Position numbers and translations under genes: made by a program. Source: Kribbella pratensis (lineage in GTDB: Bacteria; Actinomycetota; Actinomycetes; Propionibacteriales; Kribbellaceae). From it: a DNA stretch of 64,000 nucleotides. Location of the stretch: contig NZ_SODU01000001.1 in the NCBI RefSeq assembly GCF_004366075.1, positions 1,398,488 to 1,462,487 of the forward strand, given 5' to 3'. The notes under the pieces were generated by a model. It did no database searches. It was not told the DNA's origin and worked only from the letters and a program-made list of their open reading frames with translations. Shown in pieces: positions 1-7,185 of the stretch. Each line of letters starts with the position of its first letter. Position 1 is the stretch's first letter.

Positions 1-2081
1 GTCACGAACCGTGGGTTGTCCGCAGGAGCGAATCCGGCGAAAGAAGTCGCCCAGGCGCCGTACTTGCCGGTCCCCGGAACGACCTGCTGCGCGGTACCGG
101 TCTTGCCGGCCACGAGGTAGCCGTCGATCGCGGCCTGCGGGGCGGTGCCCTTCTTCGCGGTCACCGCTTCCATCATCGTGGTGACTTCCTTGGCGGCCTT
201 CTCGCTGACCACCCGGCGGGCCGGCGCGGTCTGGTTCGGGATCAGGGAGCCGTTCGCGTCGATGTAGTTGCGGACCACCTTCGGCGGCACGTACACACCG
301 CCGTTCGCGACCGCGTTCACCGCGGCGGCCTCCTGGACGGCGTTCACCGACAGCCCCTGGCCGAACGCGACGTTCGAGCGGGTGATCTCGGGCCACTCGT
401 CACCCGGCGACAGCCGGCCCTTCGTCTCGCCCGGGAAGTTCAGCCCGGTCGGCTCGCCGAAGCCGAAGTCGTGCAGGTACTTCACGAACTGCGCGATCGG
501 CATCTTCTGCGCGGCCATGATCGTGCCGACGTTCGACGACTTCGCGATCACCCCGGAGATGGTCAGGTTCATCGTGTCGTGCGACCAGTGGTCCTTGATG
601 ATCCGGCGCTGCACCTCGATGCTGCCGGGAACCTGCAGCTTGGTGTTCAGGTCGATGATCCCGGCGTCGGCCAGGGCGGCCATCGTGACCACCTTCTGCA
701 CGCTGCCCGGTTCGTAGCTGCGCTCCAGGGCCGGGTTGTTCAGGTCCGCCGACGTGTACTTCTTGTTCGGATCGAAGCTCGGGTAGTTGGCCATCGCCAT
801 CAGCTCCCCGGACTTCACGTCCATCACGACCACCGTGCCGGCGCTGGCCTTGTAGTCCTCGACCGCCTTCTGGATCCGTTTCTCGGCGAAGTACTGCAGG
901 TCGCTGTCGAGGGTCAGCTGGACACCCAGACCGGGCTTCGGCTCCTGCACGGTGTGGTTCGCGTTCGGGATCTTGTTGCCCCTGGCATCGACCTCGTACA
1001 TCGCCTGGCCGTCCTTACCGGACAGCTTGTCGTTCAGTCCGTACTCGAGACCGGACTGGCCCTTGCCGTCGGAGCCGGTCACGCCGACCAGGGTGGCGGC
1101 GATGCTGCCGTTCGGGTGGCTGCGGATCGGGTCTTCCTCGGTGTACAGCCCCGCCAGCATCGGGGCCTGCTGCTCCTTCGGCTTGCCCTTGTTCTGCTCG
1201 GCGATGGGCACGTTCGCGGCCTTGATCTCGGCCTGGATCGTGCTCCAGACCGTCGGGCTCACCTGGCGCGCGAGGTACGTGAAGCGGCCGGTGCCCGACA
1301 TCGCGGCGACCAGCTTCGCGGTCGTCGTACCGGGCAGCTTCGGGGCCAGGATCGCGGCCAGCTGCTGCGCCACGGGCTTGGTCTGCTGCGGGTCCGCAGT
1401 GATCGCGACGGCGTCCTCGGTGACCGCCAACTCGACGCCGTTGCGGTCCTCGATGGTGCCGCGGCTCGCGTGCAGGATGTACGACCGGGCGTTCTCCTTG
1501 GTCGCCGCCTGCGCGTAGCTGTCCGGGTCCACGCCCTGGAGCAGCACGAGGCGCCCGGCGAACAGCGACAGGACGAACGCCATCACCCCGAAGGTCATCC
1601 GCAGCCGCAGCGCCGGCCGGCCGAGCCGCAGCATCCGTGGCGCCTTCTTGACCTTCCGCTTCTTCGGCCGTGGCGCGGGCCTGTTCTGCGGCGGCCGCTT
1701 CTTCCCGGAGGTCTTCTTGACCGGCCGCTTGGCCGCGACCTTCTTGACCGGTCGCTCACCGGTCTTCTTGGCGGCAGTCTTCTTGGCGGCTGTCTTCTTT
1801 GCAGGTGTCTTCTTTGCAGCAGGAGTCTGCTTGCGAGGAGCCGGCGGTCGCCTCGCGGCGGCCTTCTTCACCGGGCGTGGTGCAGCCGCCGCCTGTGCGC
1901 GCTCCTGCTCCTCGCGGGCTTTGCGGAGGAGGCGTTCGCGGGTGGACTCGGGCCGTTGCGGGGTGGTGCGGCCACTGTCCGTAGCGGATGGACGACGGGG
2001 CTGAGCCTTGCTGGGCGGGTTCCCTCGGCCCGGTGCGGCACCACGCTTGCGTGGCGGCTCGTTTCCCCGTCGGTCCGTCAT
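1..2081 (-). CDS. ftsI: FtsI / penicillin-binding protein 3, peptidoglycan D,D-transpeptidase (3' end outside window)
   Basis: This is the septal class B PBP that cross-links peptidoglycan with FtsW at the division site. Reading from ATG at 2081, 693 residues are visible. Residues 1-160 are cytoplasmic and very basic, with a Lys/Ala/Pro-rich tract at about 65-150 containing AKKT-type repeats. A membrane anchor follows at about 162-182. The PBP dimerisation region comes next, then the transpeptidase domain with the motifs SVQK (nucleophile Ser), SSN and KTGTA. The last motif is encoded near position 100, so only the C-terminal part is missing. The ATG lies 4 nt after the ftsL stop, so the two are probably co-translated. 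The long basic tail is unusual; the remaining architecture is standard. The identity is secure. Confidence 0.95.
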   Translation of the reverse strand, partial: MTDRRGNEPPRKRGAAPGRGNPPSKAQPRRPSATDSGRTTPQRPESTRERLLRKAREEQERAQAAAAPRPVKKAAARRPPAPRKQTPAAKKTPAKKTAAKKTAAKKTGERPVKKVAAKRPVKKTSGKKRPPQNRPAPRPKKRKVKKAPRMLRLGRPALRLRMTFGVMAFVLSLFAGRLVLLQGVDPDSYAQAATKENARSYILHASRGTIEDRNGVELAVTEDAVAITADPQQTKPVAQQLAAILAPKLPGTTTAKLVAAMSGTGRFTYLARQVSPTVWSTIQAEIKAANVPIAEQNKGKPKEQQAPMLAGLYTEEDPIRSHPNGSIAATLVGVTGSDGKGQSGLEYGLNDKLSGKDGQAMYEVDARGNKIPNANHTVQEPKPGLGVQLTLDSDLQYFAEKRIQKAVEDYKASAGTVVVMDVKSGELMAMANYPSFDPNKKYTSADLNNPALERSYEPGSVQKVVTMAALADAGIIDLNTKLQVPGSIEVQRRIIKDHWSHDTMNLTISGVIAKSSNVGTIMAAQKMPIAQFVKYLHDFGFGEPTGLNFPGETKGRLSPGDEWPEITRSNVAFGQGLSVNAVQEAAAVNAVANGGVYVPPKVVRNYIDANGSLIPNQTAPARRVVSEKAAKEVTTMMEAVTAKKGTAPQAAIDGYLVAGKTGTAQQVVPGTGKYGAWATSFAGFAPADNPRFV

Positions 2082-2085
2082 CCGA

Positions 2086-2724
2086 TCATCCCCGTGTGGT
2101 CGTGGCGGGCTTCTTCGTCGTGGCCGGCGGCTTGGTGGTGCCGGTCGGCGGCTTGGTCGTGCTCGTGGGCGGCTTCGTGCTGGTCTGCGGCTTCACCGGA
2201 GTGACCGGCTTGACCGGTGTCACCGGCTTCACGGGCGTCACCGGCTTCACGGGCGTCACCGGCTTGGTGGTCGCCTTGCCGGTCGGCGTGCTCGGGCCGA
2301 ACATCGCCGTACCGGCCCCGGCCTTGCCTTCCGCCGGTACGCCGAGCACACGGCCGTCGGACAGCCGCAGGAACACCGGGTTCGGATTCGGCACCATGCC
2401 GAGCCGCAGCGCACGGTCGGACAGGTTCTGCGGCGACTCCAGCGTCCGGACCTGCTTCTCCAGCTGTTCCTGCTGGTCCCGCAACTGGTCGGCCTGCGAG
2501 CTCAGCTTGGTGATGTTGAACGTGCCGCTCTGCAGCTCCGTGTTCAGCAGCAGCAGACCGACCAGTCCGGCGGCCAGCAGCGACACCACGAAGATGACGA
2601 ACGGCATCCGGGGCGGCCGGAACGGCGCGCCGTAGACCACCCGCAGCCGCGGCTGCGTCTTCTTCCCTGTGCTACCAGCGACCGGCGTCACCCGCGCTTT
2701 CTGCGGGCTGAAGACAGTACTCAT
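2086..2724 (-). CDS. ftsL: FtsL-type septum formation protein with Pro/Thr repeat tail
   Basis: FtsL is a bitopic divisome protein that works with FtsB/FtsQ to activate FtsWI. The 212-residue product has a basic cytoplasmic N-terminus, one membrane helix at about 41-61 and a short extracytoplasmic coiled coil at about 63-100. It ends in a low-complexity tail from about residue 150 with roughly five tandem KPVTPV-like units, followed by TKPPT/TTKPP units. The matching DNA is an imperfect 18-bp tandem repeat near 2190-2290. The start ATG overlaps the rsmH stop (TGATG). Sequence conservation in FtsL is low, so the call rests on topology and on position between rsmH and ftsI, where it is consistent in actinobacteria. 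Confidence 0.85.
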   Translation of the reverse strand: MSTVFSPQKARVTPVAGSTGKKTQPRLRVVYGAPFRPPRMPFVIFVVSLLAAGLVGLLLLNTELQSGTFNITKLSSQADQLRDQQEQLEKQVRTLESPQNLSDRALRLGMVPNPNPVFLRLSDGRVLGVPAEGKAGAGTAMFGPSTPTGKATTKPVTPVKPVTPVKPVTPVKPVTPVKPQTSTKPPTSTTKPPTGTTKPPATTKKPATTTRG

Positions 2725-3689
2725 CAGGCGACCAGTCCCTTCTCCCGGATCCGCTCGGCCGCCCGCACGCGAGCCGAGGCGGCGCGCGGGTTGACCGCGA
2801 CCTCCTCCTCGGTCGGCCGTTCGGCGCCCCGGGTCAGTAGCTTCAGATACGGTTCGTGCCCGGCCGGGATCACCGGCAGGTCGTCCGGTACGTCGGACTT
2901 GGTGCCCGGCGCGAACGCCTGCTTGGTGATCCGGTCCTCGAGCGAGTGGTAGCTCATCACCACGATCCGGCCGTGCAGCGCGAGCGACCCGAGCGCGGCC
3001 GGCAGCGCGCGACGCAGTACGTCGAGCTCGCCGTTCACCTCGATCCGCAACGCCTGGAAGGTCCGCTTGGCCGGGTGTCCCCCGGTGCGGCGGGCCGCCT
3101 GCGGGATCGCGTTGCGGACCAGCTCGGACAGTCGCGCGCTGTTCGTGAACGGTTCGGTCTCCCGCTCCCGCACGATCCGGTCCGCGATCCGGCGGGCGAA
3201 CTTCTCCTCGCCGTACTGGAACAGGATCCGGGCCAGGTCGGCCGCGCTGTAGGTGTTGAGGATGTCGGCCGCCGTGGTCGGGCCGGTCGGGTCCATCCGC
3301 ATGTCCAGCGGCGCGTCCTGCGCGTAGGCGAAACCGCGGTCGGCCTCGTCCAGCTGCATCGACGAGACGCCCAGGTCGAACAGGATGCCGTCGATGGCCG
3401 GTACGTCGAGGTCCTCGAGCACCCGCGGCAATTCGTCGTACACAGCGTGCACGAGGGTGATCCGCTCCGCGTACGGCGCGAGCCGGTCGCCGGCCAGGCG
3501 CAGCGCGGCCGGGTCCCGGTCGAGGCCGATCAGCCGGACCTCGGGGAACTGCCGCAGGAACGCCTCGGAATGACCGCCGAGGCCGAGGGTGGCGTCGACG
3601 ACGACGGCCCCGGGACGCGCGAGCGCCGGCGCCAGCAGCGCGACCACGCGCTCCAGCATCACCGGCACATGCCGCTCCGCAGCGTCCAT
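2724..3689 (-). CDS. rsmH: 16S rRNA (cytosine(1402)-N(4))-methyltransferase RsmH (MraW)
   Basis: RsmH uses SAM to N4-methylate C1402 of 16S rRNA in the ribosomal P site. The 321-residue product begins [15 protein letters not shown], the family N-terminus. It carries the SAM-binding [16 protein letters not shown] segment, [19 protein letters not shown], and the C-terminal [14 protein letters not shown] motif. The open frame extends to 3854, but the conserved N-terminus begins at ATG 3689, preceded by GGGAAGGG; an in-frame GTG at 3707 is an alternative. The stop overlaps the ftsL start by one base, so the genes form one transcriptional unit with mraZ upstream. Confidence 0.95.
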   Translation of the reverse strand: MDAAERHVPVMLERVVALLAPALARPGAVVVDATLGLGGHSEAFLRQFPEVRLIGLDRDPAALRLAGDRLAPYAERITLVHAVYDELPRVLEDLDVPAIDGILFDLGVSSMQLDEADRGFAYAQDAPLDMRMDPTGPTTAADILNTYSAADLARILFQYGEEKFARRIADRIVRERETEPFTNSARLSELVRNAIPQAARRTGGHPAKRTFQALRIEVNGELDVLRRALPAALGSLALHGRIVVMSYHSLEDRITKQAFAPGTKSDVPDDLPVIPAGHEPYLKLLTRGAERPTEEEVAVNPRAASARVRAAERIREKGLVA

Positions 3690-3716
3690 CTCGACCCTTC
3701 CCGTCACTTCCCTGCC

Positions 3717-3744
3717 CCTGCGGGAGCGACCCTGCCCCCGCAGG
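3717..3744 (-). promoter_or_regulatory. Hairpin in the mraZ-rsmH intergenic leader
   Basis: An 8-bp inverted repeat (CCTGCGGG 3717-3724, CCCGCAGG 3737-3744) with a 12-nt loop lies about 28 nt upstream of the rsmH ATG in the 243-bp gap after mraZ. No T-tract follows, so it could be an mRNA structure, a weak attenuator or an RNase processing site. The gap also holds two copies of CCGGGGAAGT (near 3808 and 3835). Its function is unknown. Confidence 0.35.
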
Positions 3745-3932
3745 TCATGTGTGGTGCGCAGACAGGCGATAGACAGCACCGTCCGGTCAGATCGCGGGTA
3801 CGCCTTCCGGGGAAGTACCTGCTGGTCTTGGCGCCGGGGAAGTGACGCCAACACTCCAGGTCGGAAGTCGGACCCGTGATCTCACCGGACGGTCGGTGTC
3901 TCGCGGTCCTCGCACACTGTTCAGCTTGAAGT

Positions 3933-4364
3933 TCAGAAGATGCCGGGCAGTACTTCCTCGGACAGGTCGGCGAACGCCTGCTCCTGCTCCTGCGAGTACC
4001 TGTTCCAGTTCTCCGTGTTCCAGATCTCCACCCGGTTCATCGCCCCGATGACGACGCAGTCGCGATCCAGTGACGCGTAGTCGCGCAGCATCGGCGGAAT
4101 GGTGACCCGGCCCTGCTTGTCCGGCATCTCGTTCGAGGCGCCGGCGAACAACATCCGTAGGTAGTCCCGCGCACCCTTGTTGGTGATCGGAGCCTGCTTC
4201 AACTGCTCGGTCAGCTGGACGAACTCACGCTCCGGCCACACGGACAGCGATCGCTCCTGTCCACGCGTGATCACCAGACCGTCGGCCAGCTCGTCCCGGA
4301 ACTTCGCCGGCAGGAACAGCCGTCCCTTGTCGTCGAGCTTGGGGAAGTGCGTTCCGAGGAACAC
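3933..4364 (-). CDS. mraZ: Transcriptional regulator MraZ
   Basis: MraZ is an AbrB-fold protein of tandem MraZ domains that forms ring oligomers and represses the dcw cluster by binding repeats at its own promoter. The 143-residue product has the typical start [26 protein letters not shown] and a second repeat, [13 protein letters not shown]. Its GTG start at 4364 has the Shine-Dalgarno GGGGAGG 9 nt upstream. It is the first gene of the minus-strand division cluster. Its promoter region carries two arrays of GTGG repeats that fit MraZ boxes, implying autoregulation. Length and sequence match the family fully. Confidence 0.97.
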   Translation of the reverse strand: MFLGTHFPKLDDKGRLFLPAKFRDELADGLVITRGQERSLSVWPEREFVQLTEQLKQAPITNKGARDYLRMLFAGASNEMPDKQGRVTIPPMLRDYASLDRDCVVIGAMNRVEIWNTENWNRYSQEQEQAFADLSEEVLPGIF

Positions 4365-4408
4365 GCTCCACCTCCCCGTTGCGGACTCTCCGACTCAGGC
4401 GGGTGCTT

Positions 4409-4457
4409 CCACCACTTCAGTTCCACTGCGCTCCACCTTACTCCACTTTCCACCACC
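4409..4457 (-). promoter_or_regulatory. MraZ-box array 1 (five GTGG repeats at 10-11 bp spacing)
   Basis: On the minus strand GTGG cores lie at plus positions 4412, 4423, 4433, 4443 and 4453, so spacing is 11, 10, 10 and 10 bp, one helical turn each. The consensus is GTGGA followed by about five variable bases. Known MraZ operators are direct TGGGN repeats separated by 5 nt, so the periodicity matches and the core differs slightly. The array sits about 45-95 bp upstream of the mraZ start. Confidence 0.7.
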
Positions 4458-4548
4458 GTCAACCAACTTCCGCCCCATTCCGCCCCCGCGCCGCCTGAAT
4501 CCGAGCCCGATGTCCCGCGTGTCGTTGCCGCCTCAACCGTCTCCTCCT

Positions 4549-4598
4549 CCACTTCCCTCCACCGCGTTCCTCCACTTCGCTCCACCACATCGCTCCAC
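4549..4598 (-). promoter_or_regulatory. MraZ-box array 2 (GTGGAG repeats)
   Basis: A second cluster of GTGG cores lies at plus positions 4549, 4559, 4572, 4582, 4585 and 4595. Spacings are 10 or 13 bp, and nearly all copies read GTGGAG. It is 185-235 bp upstream of mraZ and about 250 bp upstream of the divergent moxR start, so it could affect either promoter. No open frame explains the repeats. Confidence 0.55.
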
Positions 4599-4846
4599 CG
4601 GGCTGAACCACTCGGGGCAGATCTGCGTGAACCTTCCGGGCGGTCGGAACGTCGTACGCGGCACGCACTGCTTTCGTCGCCCGTACGCTTGGAGGGAACT
4701 TGTTTCCGACCCCGCCGTGAGGGCGTGCGCCGATGAACCCCGACATGAACACCGAAACGCCAGGTAACGAAACTCCCGCGGCTCTAGGCCCGACCCCTAC
4801 AGCGGGTGAGAATGTGTCGGCAGTCAACGAATGGGGAGGACACCGA

Positions 4847-5839
4847 GTGAGCACCACCGCGACCAGCTCGCCGCTGGCAGGAGCCGGGGACTTCGACGAG
4901 CTGTCCGAGGTGGCGGGCCGTGTCCGCCGCGCCATGGAGCAGGTGATCGAGGGCAAACCCGACGTCGTCGAGGTCGCCATCACGGTCCTGCTGGCCGAGG
5001 GGCATCTGCTGATCGAGGACGTGCCGGGCGTCGGCAAGACGATGCTGGCCAAGGCGCTGGCGAAGTCGATCGACTGCACCGTGCGCCGGATCCAGTTCAC
5101 GCCGGACCTGCTGCCGTCGGACATCACCGGCGTCTCGGTCTTCAACCAGGAGATCCGCGACTTCGAGTTCAAGCCCGGCGCGGTGTTCGCGAACATCGTC
5201 GTCGGCGACGAGATCAACCGGGCCTCGCCGAAGACCCAGGCCGCGCTGCTGGAGTCCATGGAGGAGCGCCAGGTCACCGTCGACACCACGACGTATCACC
5301 TCGAGTCGCCGTTCATGGTCATCGCGACGCAGAACCCGATCGAGATGGAAGGCACGTACCCGCTGCCCGAGGCACAGCGCGACCGCTTCATGGCCCGCGT
5401 CTCGATGGGCTACCCGGAGCCGGCCGCCGAGCTGCGGATGCTGGACGGGCACGCGGCCGACGACCCGCTGGCGAACCTCCAGCCGGTCACCGACGGCCAG
5501 CAGATCCTCCGGCTGGTGAAGACGGTGCAGTCGGTGCACGTGTCCGAGTCGGTGAAGGAGTACGCCGTTGCGCTGGTCGGCGCGACCCGCCGCTCGCAGG
5601 AGCTGCGGCTCGGCGCCAGCCCGCGGTCGACGTTGCACCTGATCCGGGCGGCCCGTGCGGCCGCCGCTCTCGACGCACGGGAGTTCGTGCTGCCGGACGA
5701 CATCCAGGAGCTCGCGGTACCGGTGCTCGCGCACCGTGTGCTGCCGGCGGCCGAAGCGCATCTCGGTGGGCGCGGTGCGGCCGACATCATCTCCGGGCTG
5801 GTCGCCAGCGTGCCGCTCCCCCGCACCCGCCGGGACTGA
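4847..5839 (+). CDS. MoxR-family AAA+ ATPase
   Basis: MoxR ATPases act as chaperone-like factors, usually beside DUF58 and transglutaminase genes as here. The 330-residue product has Walker [12 protein letters not shown], Walker [20 protein letters not shown], a sensor-1 TQNP and an arginine-finger region PEAQRDRFM, followed by the C-terminal lid. The start was chosen at GTG 4847, with GGAGGA six bases upstream and a length that fits the family. An in-frame ATG at 4733 would add 38 Pro/Thr-rich residues and cannot be excluded. The stop lies 3 nt before the DUF58 ATG, so the genes form an operon. Confidence 0.92.
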   Translation: MSTTATSSPLAGAGDFDELSEVAGRVRRAMEQVIEGKPDVVEVAITVLLAEGHLLIEDVPGVGKTMLAKALAKSIDCTVRRIQFTPDLLPSDITGVSVFNQEIRDFEFKPGAVFANIVVGDEINRASPKTQAALLESMEERQVTVDTTTYHLESPFMVIATQNPIEMEGTYPLPEAQRDRFMARVSMGYPEPAAELRMLDGHAADDPLANLQPVTDGQQILRLVKTVQSVHVSESVKEYAVALVGATRRSQELRLGASPRSTLHLIRAARAAAALDAREFVLPDDIQELAVPVLAHRVLPAAEAHLGGRGAADIISGLVASVPLPRTRRD

Positions 5840-5842
5840 GAC

Positions 5843-7129
5843 ATGCGGCAGGCATTGCGCGGACTGACCACCAGAGGTCGAGCGTTCGTCGCGGCCGGTC
5901 TCACTGCTTCACTGTGCGCGCTGCTGCTCGGCCAGAAGGACCTGCTGCGCGTCGGCATTCTCCTGGCCGCGCTGCCGGTCGTGGCAGCGCTGGTCGTCGG
6001 CCGGACCCGACTGAGGCTCCAGGTACGGCGCAGTCTCGCGCCGGATCAGGTGCCGGTCGGGACGCAGGCGACCGTGGAGCTGACACTGAGCAACCAGGGC
6101 CGGATGCCCGCGGGGCTGCTGCTGCTCGAGGACCGTATTCCTTATGTACTAGGCCATCGGCCGCGGTTCGTCGTCGACCGGGTGAGCCCGAACTGGCGTC
6201 GTACGGTCACCTACCCGGTCAAGTCCGACGTACGGGGACTGTTCCAGGTCGGGCCGTTGATGCTGACGGTGGCCGACCCGTTCGGGCTGGTGGAGACGAG
6301 CCGGACGTTCACGCGGAGCCAGCACCTGCTGGTCACACCGCGGGTCTACAAGCTTCCCGAGATCCGGCTGGGCGCTGACCGGGCCGGATCGGGCGAGAAC
6401 CGGCCGCGGGCGATCGCGGCCGCCGGCGAGGAGGACGCGACGGTCCGTGAGTACCGCGACGGCGACGACCTGCGCCGGGTGCACTGGCGGTCGACCGCGC
6501 GCCGCGGCGAGCTGATGGTCCGCCGCGAGGAGCAGCCCTGGCAGAGCCGGTGCTCGCTGTTCCTGGACGCGCGGACGATCTCGCACCACGGGCACGGTCC
6601 GTCGTCCAGCCTGGAGTGGGCGGTCAGCGCGGCCGCCTCGATCGGCATCGACCGGATGCGGCGCGGCTACGTCACCACGCTGCTCGGCGGGCCGACCACG
6701 CTGTCCGCCATCACCCACCGCACTTCCGCGGCGGTGCACCAGCCGCTCACGCAACAGCAACTGCTGACCGAGTGCGCGACCGTCGAGGAGCACAAGTACG
6801 CCGAGCTCGGTCCGCTGCTGACCGTCGACCGGCACGCGCAGGATCCGAGCCTCGTGATCGCGATCCTCGGCGCCTGCGGGACCGAGGACATCACCGCCCT
6901 GAACCGGTGGCGGACCAGCCAGGCGACCGGCGTCGCGCTGGTCCTGGACGCTGCCAGCTGGGCGGTCGGCGCCGAGGCGACCGAGAAGGCGGCCCGCCTG
7001 ACCGCCGCCACGGACGCCACCGAGAACGAGCTGCGCCGGAACGGCTGGCGAGTAGCCAGAGTCCGCCGCGGCGACCACCTCCCCACCGTGTGGTCCGGCC
7101 TAGGACTACGGAGCGGAAGGATCGCATGA
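5843..7129 (+). CDS. DUF58 domain-containing protein
   Basis: The 428-residue protein has two hydrophobic segments near the N-terminus (about residues 15-50) and a large cytoplasmic part. The DUF58 hallmark lies in the middle: VREYRDGDDLRRVHWRSTARRGELMVRR. A vWA-like domain with FLDAR follows. DUF58 proteins are the usual partners of MoxR ATPases; their biochemical role is unclear, with cell-envelope maturation suggested by context. It lies between moxR and a transglutaminase gene. The stop TGA overlaps the ATG of a 19-codon mini-ORF (ATGA). Confidence 0.9.
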   Translation: MRQALRGLTTRGRAFVAAGLTASLCALLLGQKDLLRVGILLAALPVVAALVVGRTRLRLQVRRSLAPDQVPVGTQATVELTLSNQGRMPAGLLLLEDRIPYVLGHRPRFVVDRVSPNWRRTVTYPVKSDVRGLFQVGPLMLTVADPFGLVETSRTFTRSQHLLVTPRVYKLPEIRLGADRAGSGENRPRAIAAAGEEDATVREYRDGDDLRRVHWRSTARRGELMVRREEQPWQSRCSLFLDARTISHHGHGPSSSLEWAVSAAASIGIDRMRRGYVTTLLGGPTTLSAITHRTSAAVHQPLTQQQLLTECATVEEHKYAELGPLLTVDRHAQDPSLVIAILGACGTEDITALNRWRTSQATGVALVLDAASWAVGAEATEKAARLTAATDATENELRRNGWRVARVRRGDHLPTVWSGLGLRSGRIA

Positions 7130-7185
7130 CAGTGCATATGCCACCCCTCCGGCGCGGCGGGTCATCGGGCTGGAACTCCCGATGA
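7126..7185 (+). CDS. 19-codon ORF coupling DUF58 to the transglutaminase gene
   Basis: An ATG at 7126 overlaps the DUF58 stop and has a strong Shine-Dalgarno, GGAAGG, six bases upstream. The frame encodes 19 residues beginning MTVHMPPLRRGG and ends at TGA 7183-7185, which overlaps the next gene's ATG (ATGA). The transglutaminase ATG itself has only a weak ribosome-binding site. The simplest reading is a translational coupler that delivers ribosomes to the next start. Whether the peptide has a function is unknown. Confidence 0.45.
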   Translation: MTVHMPPLRRGGSSGWNSR

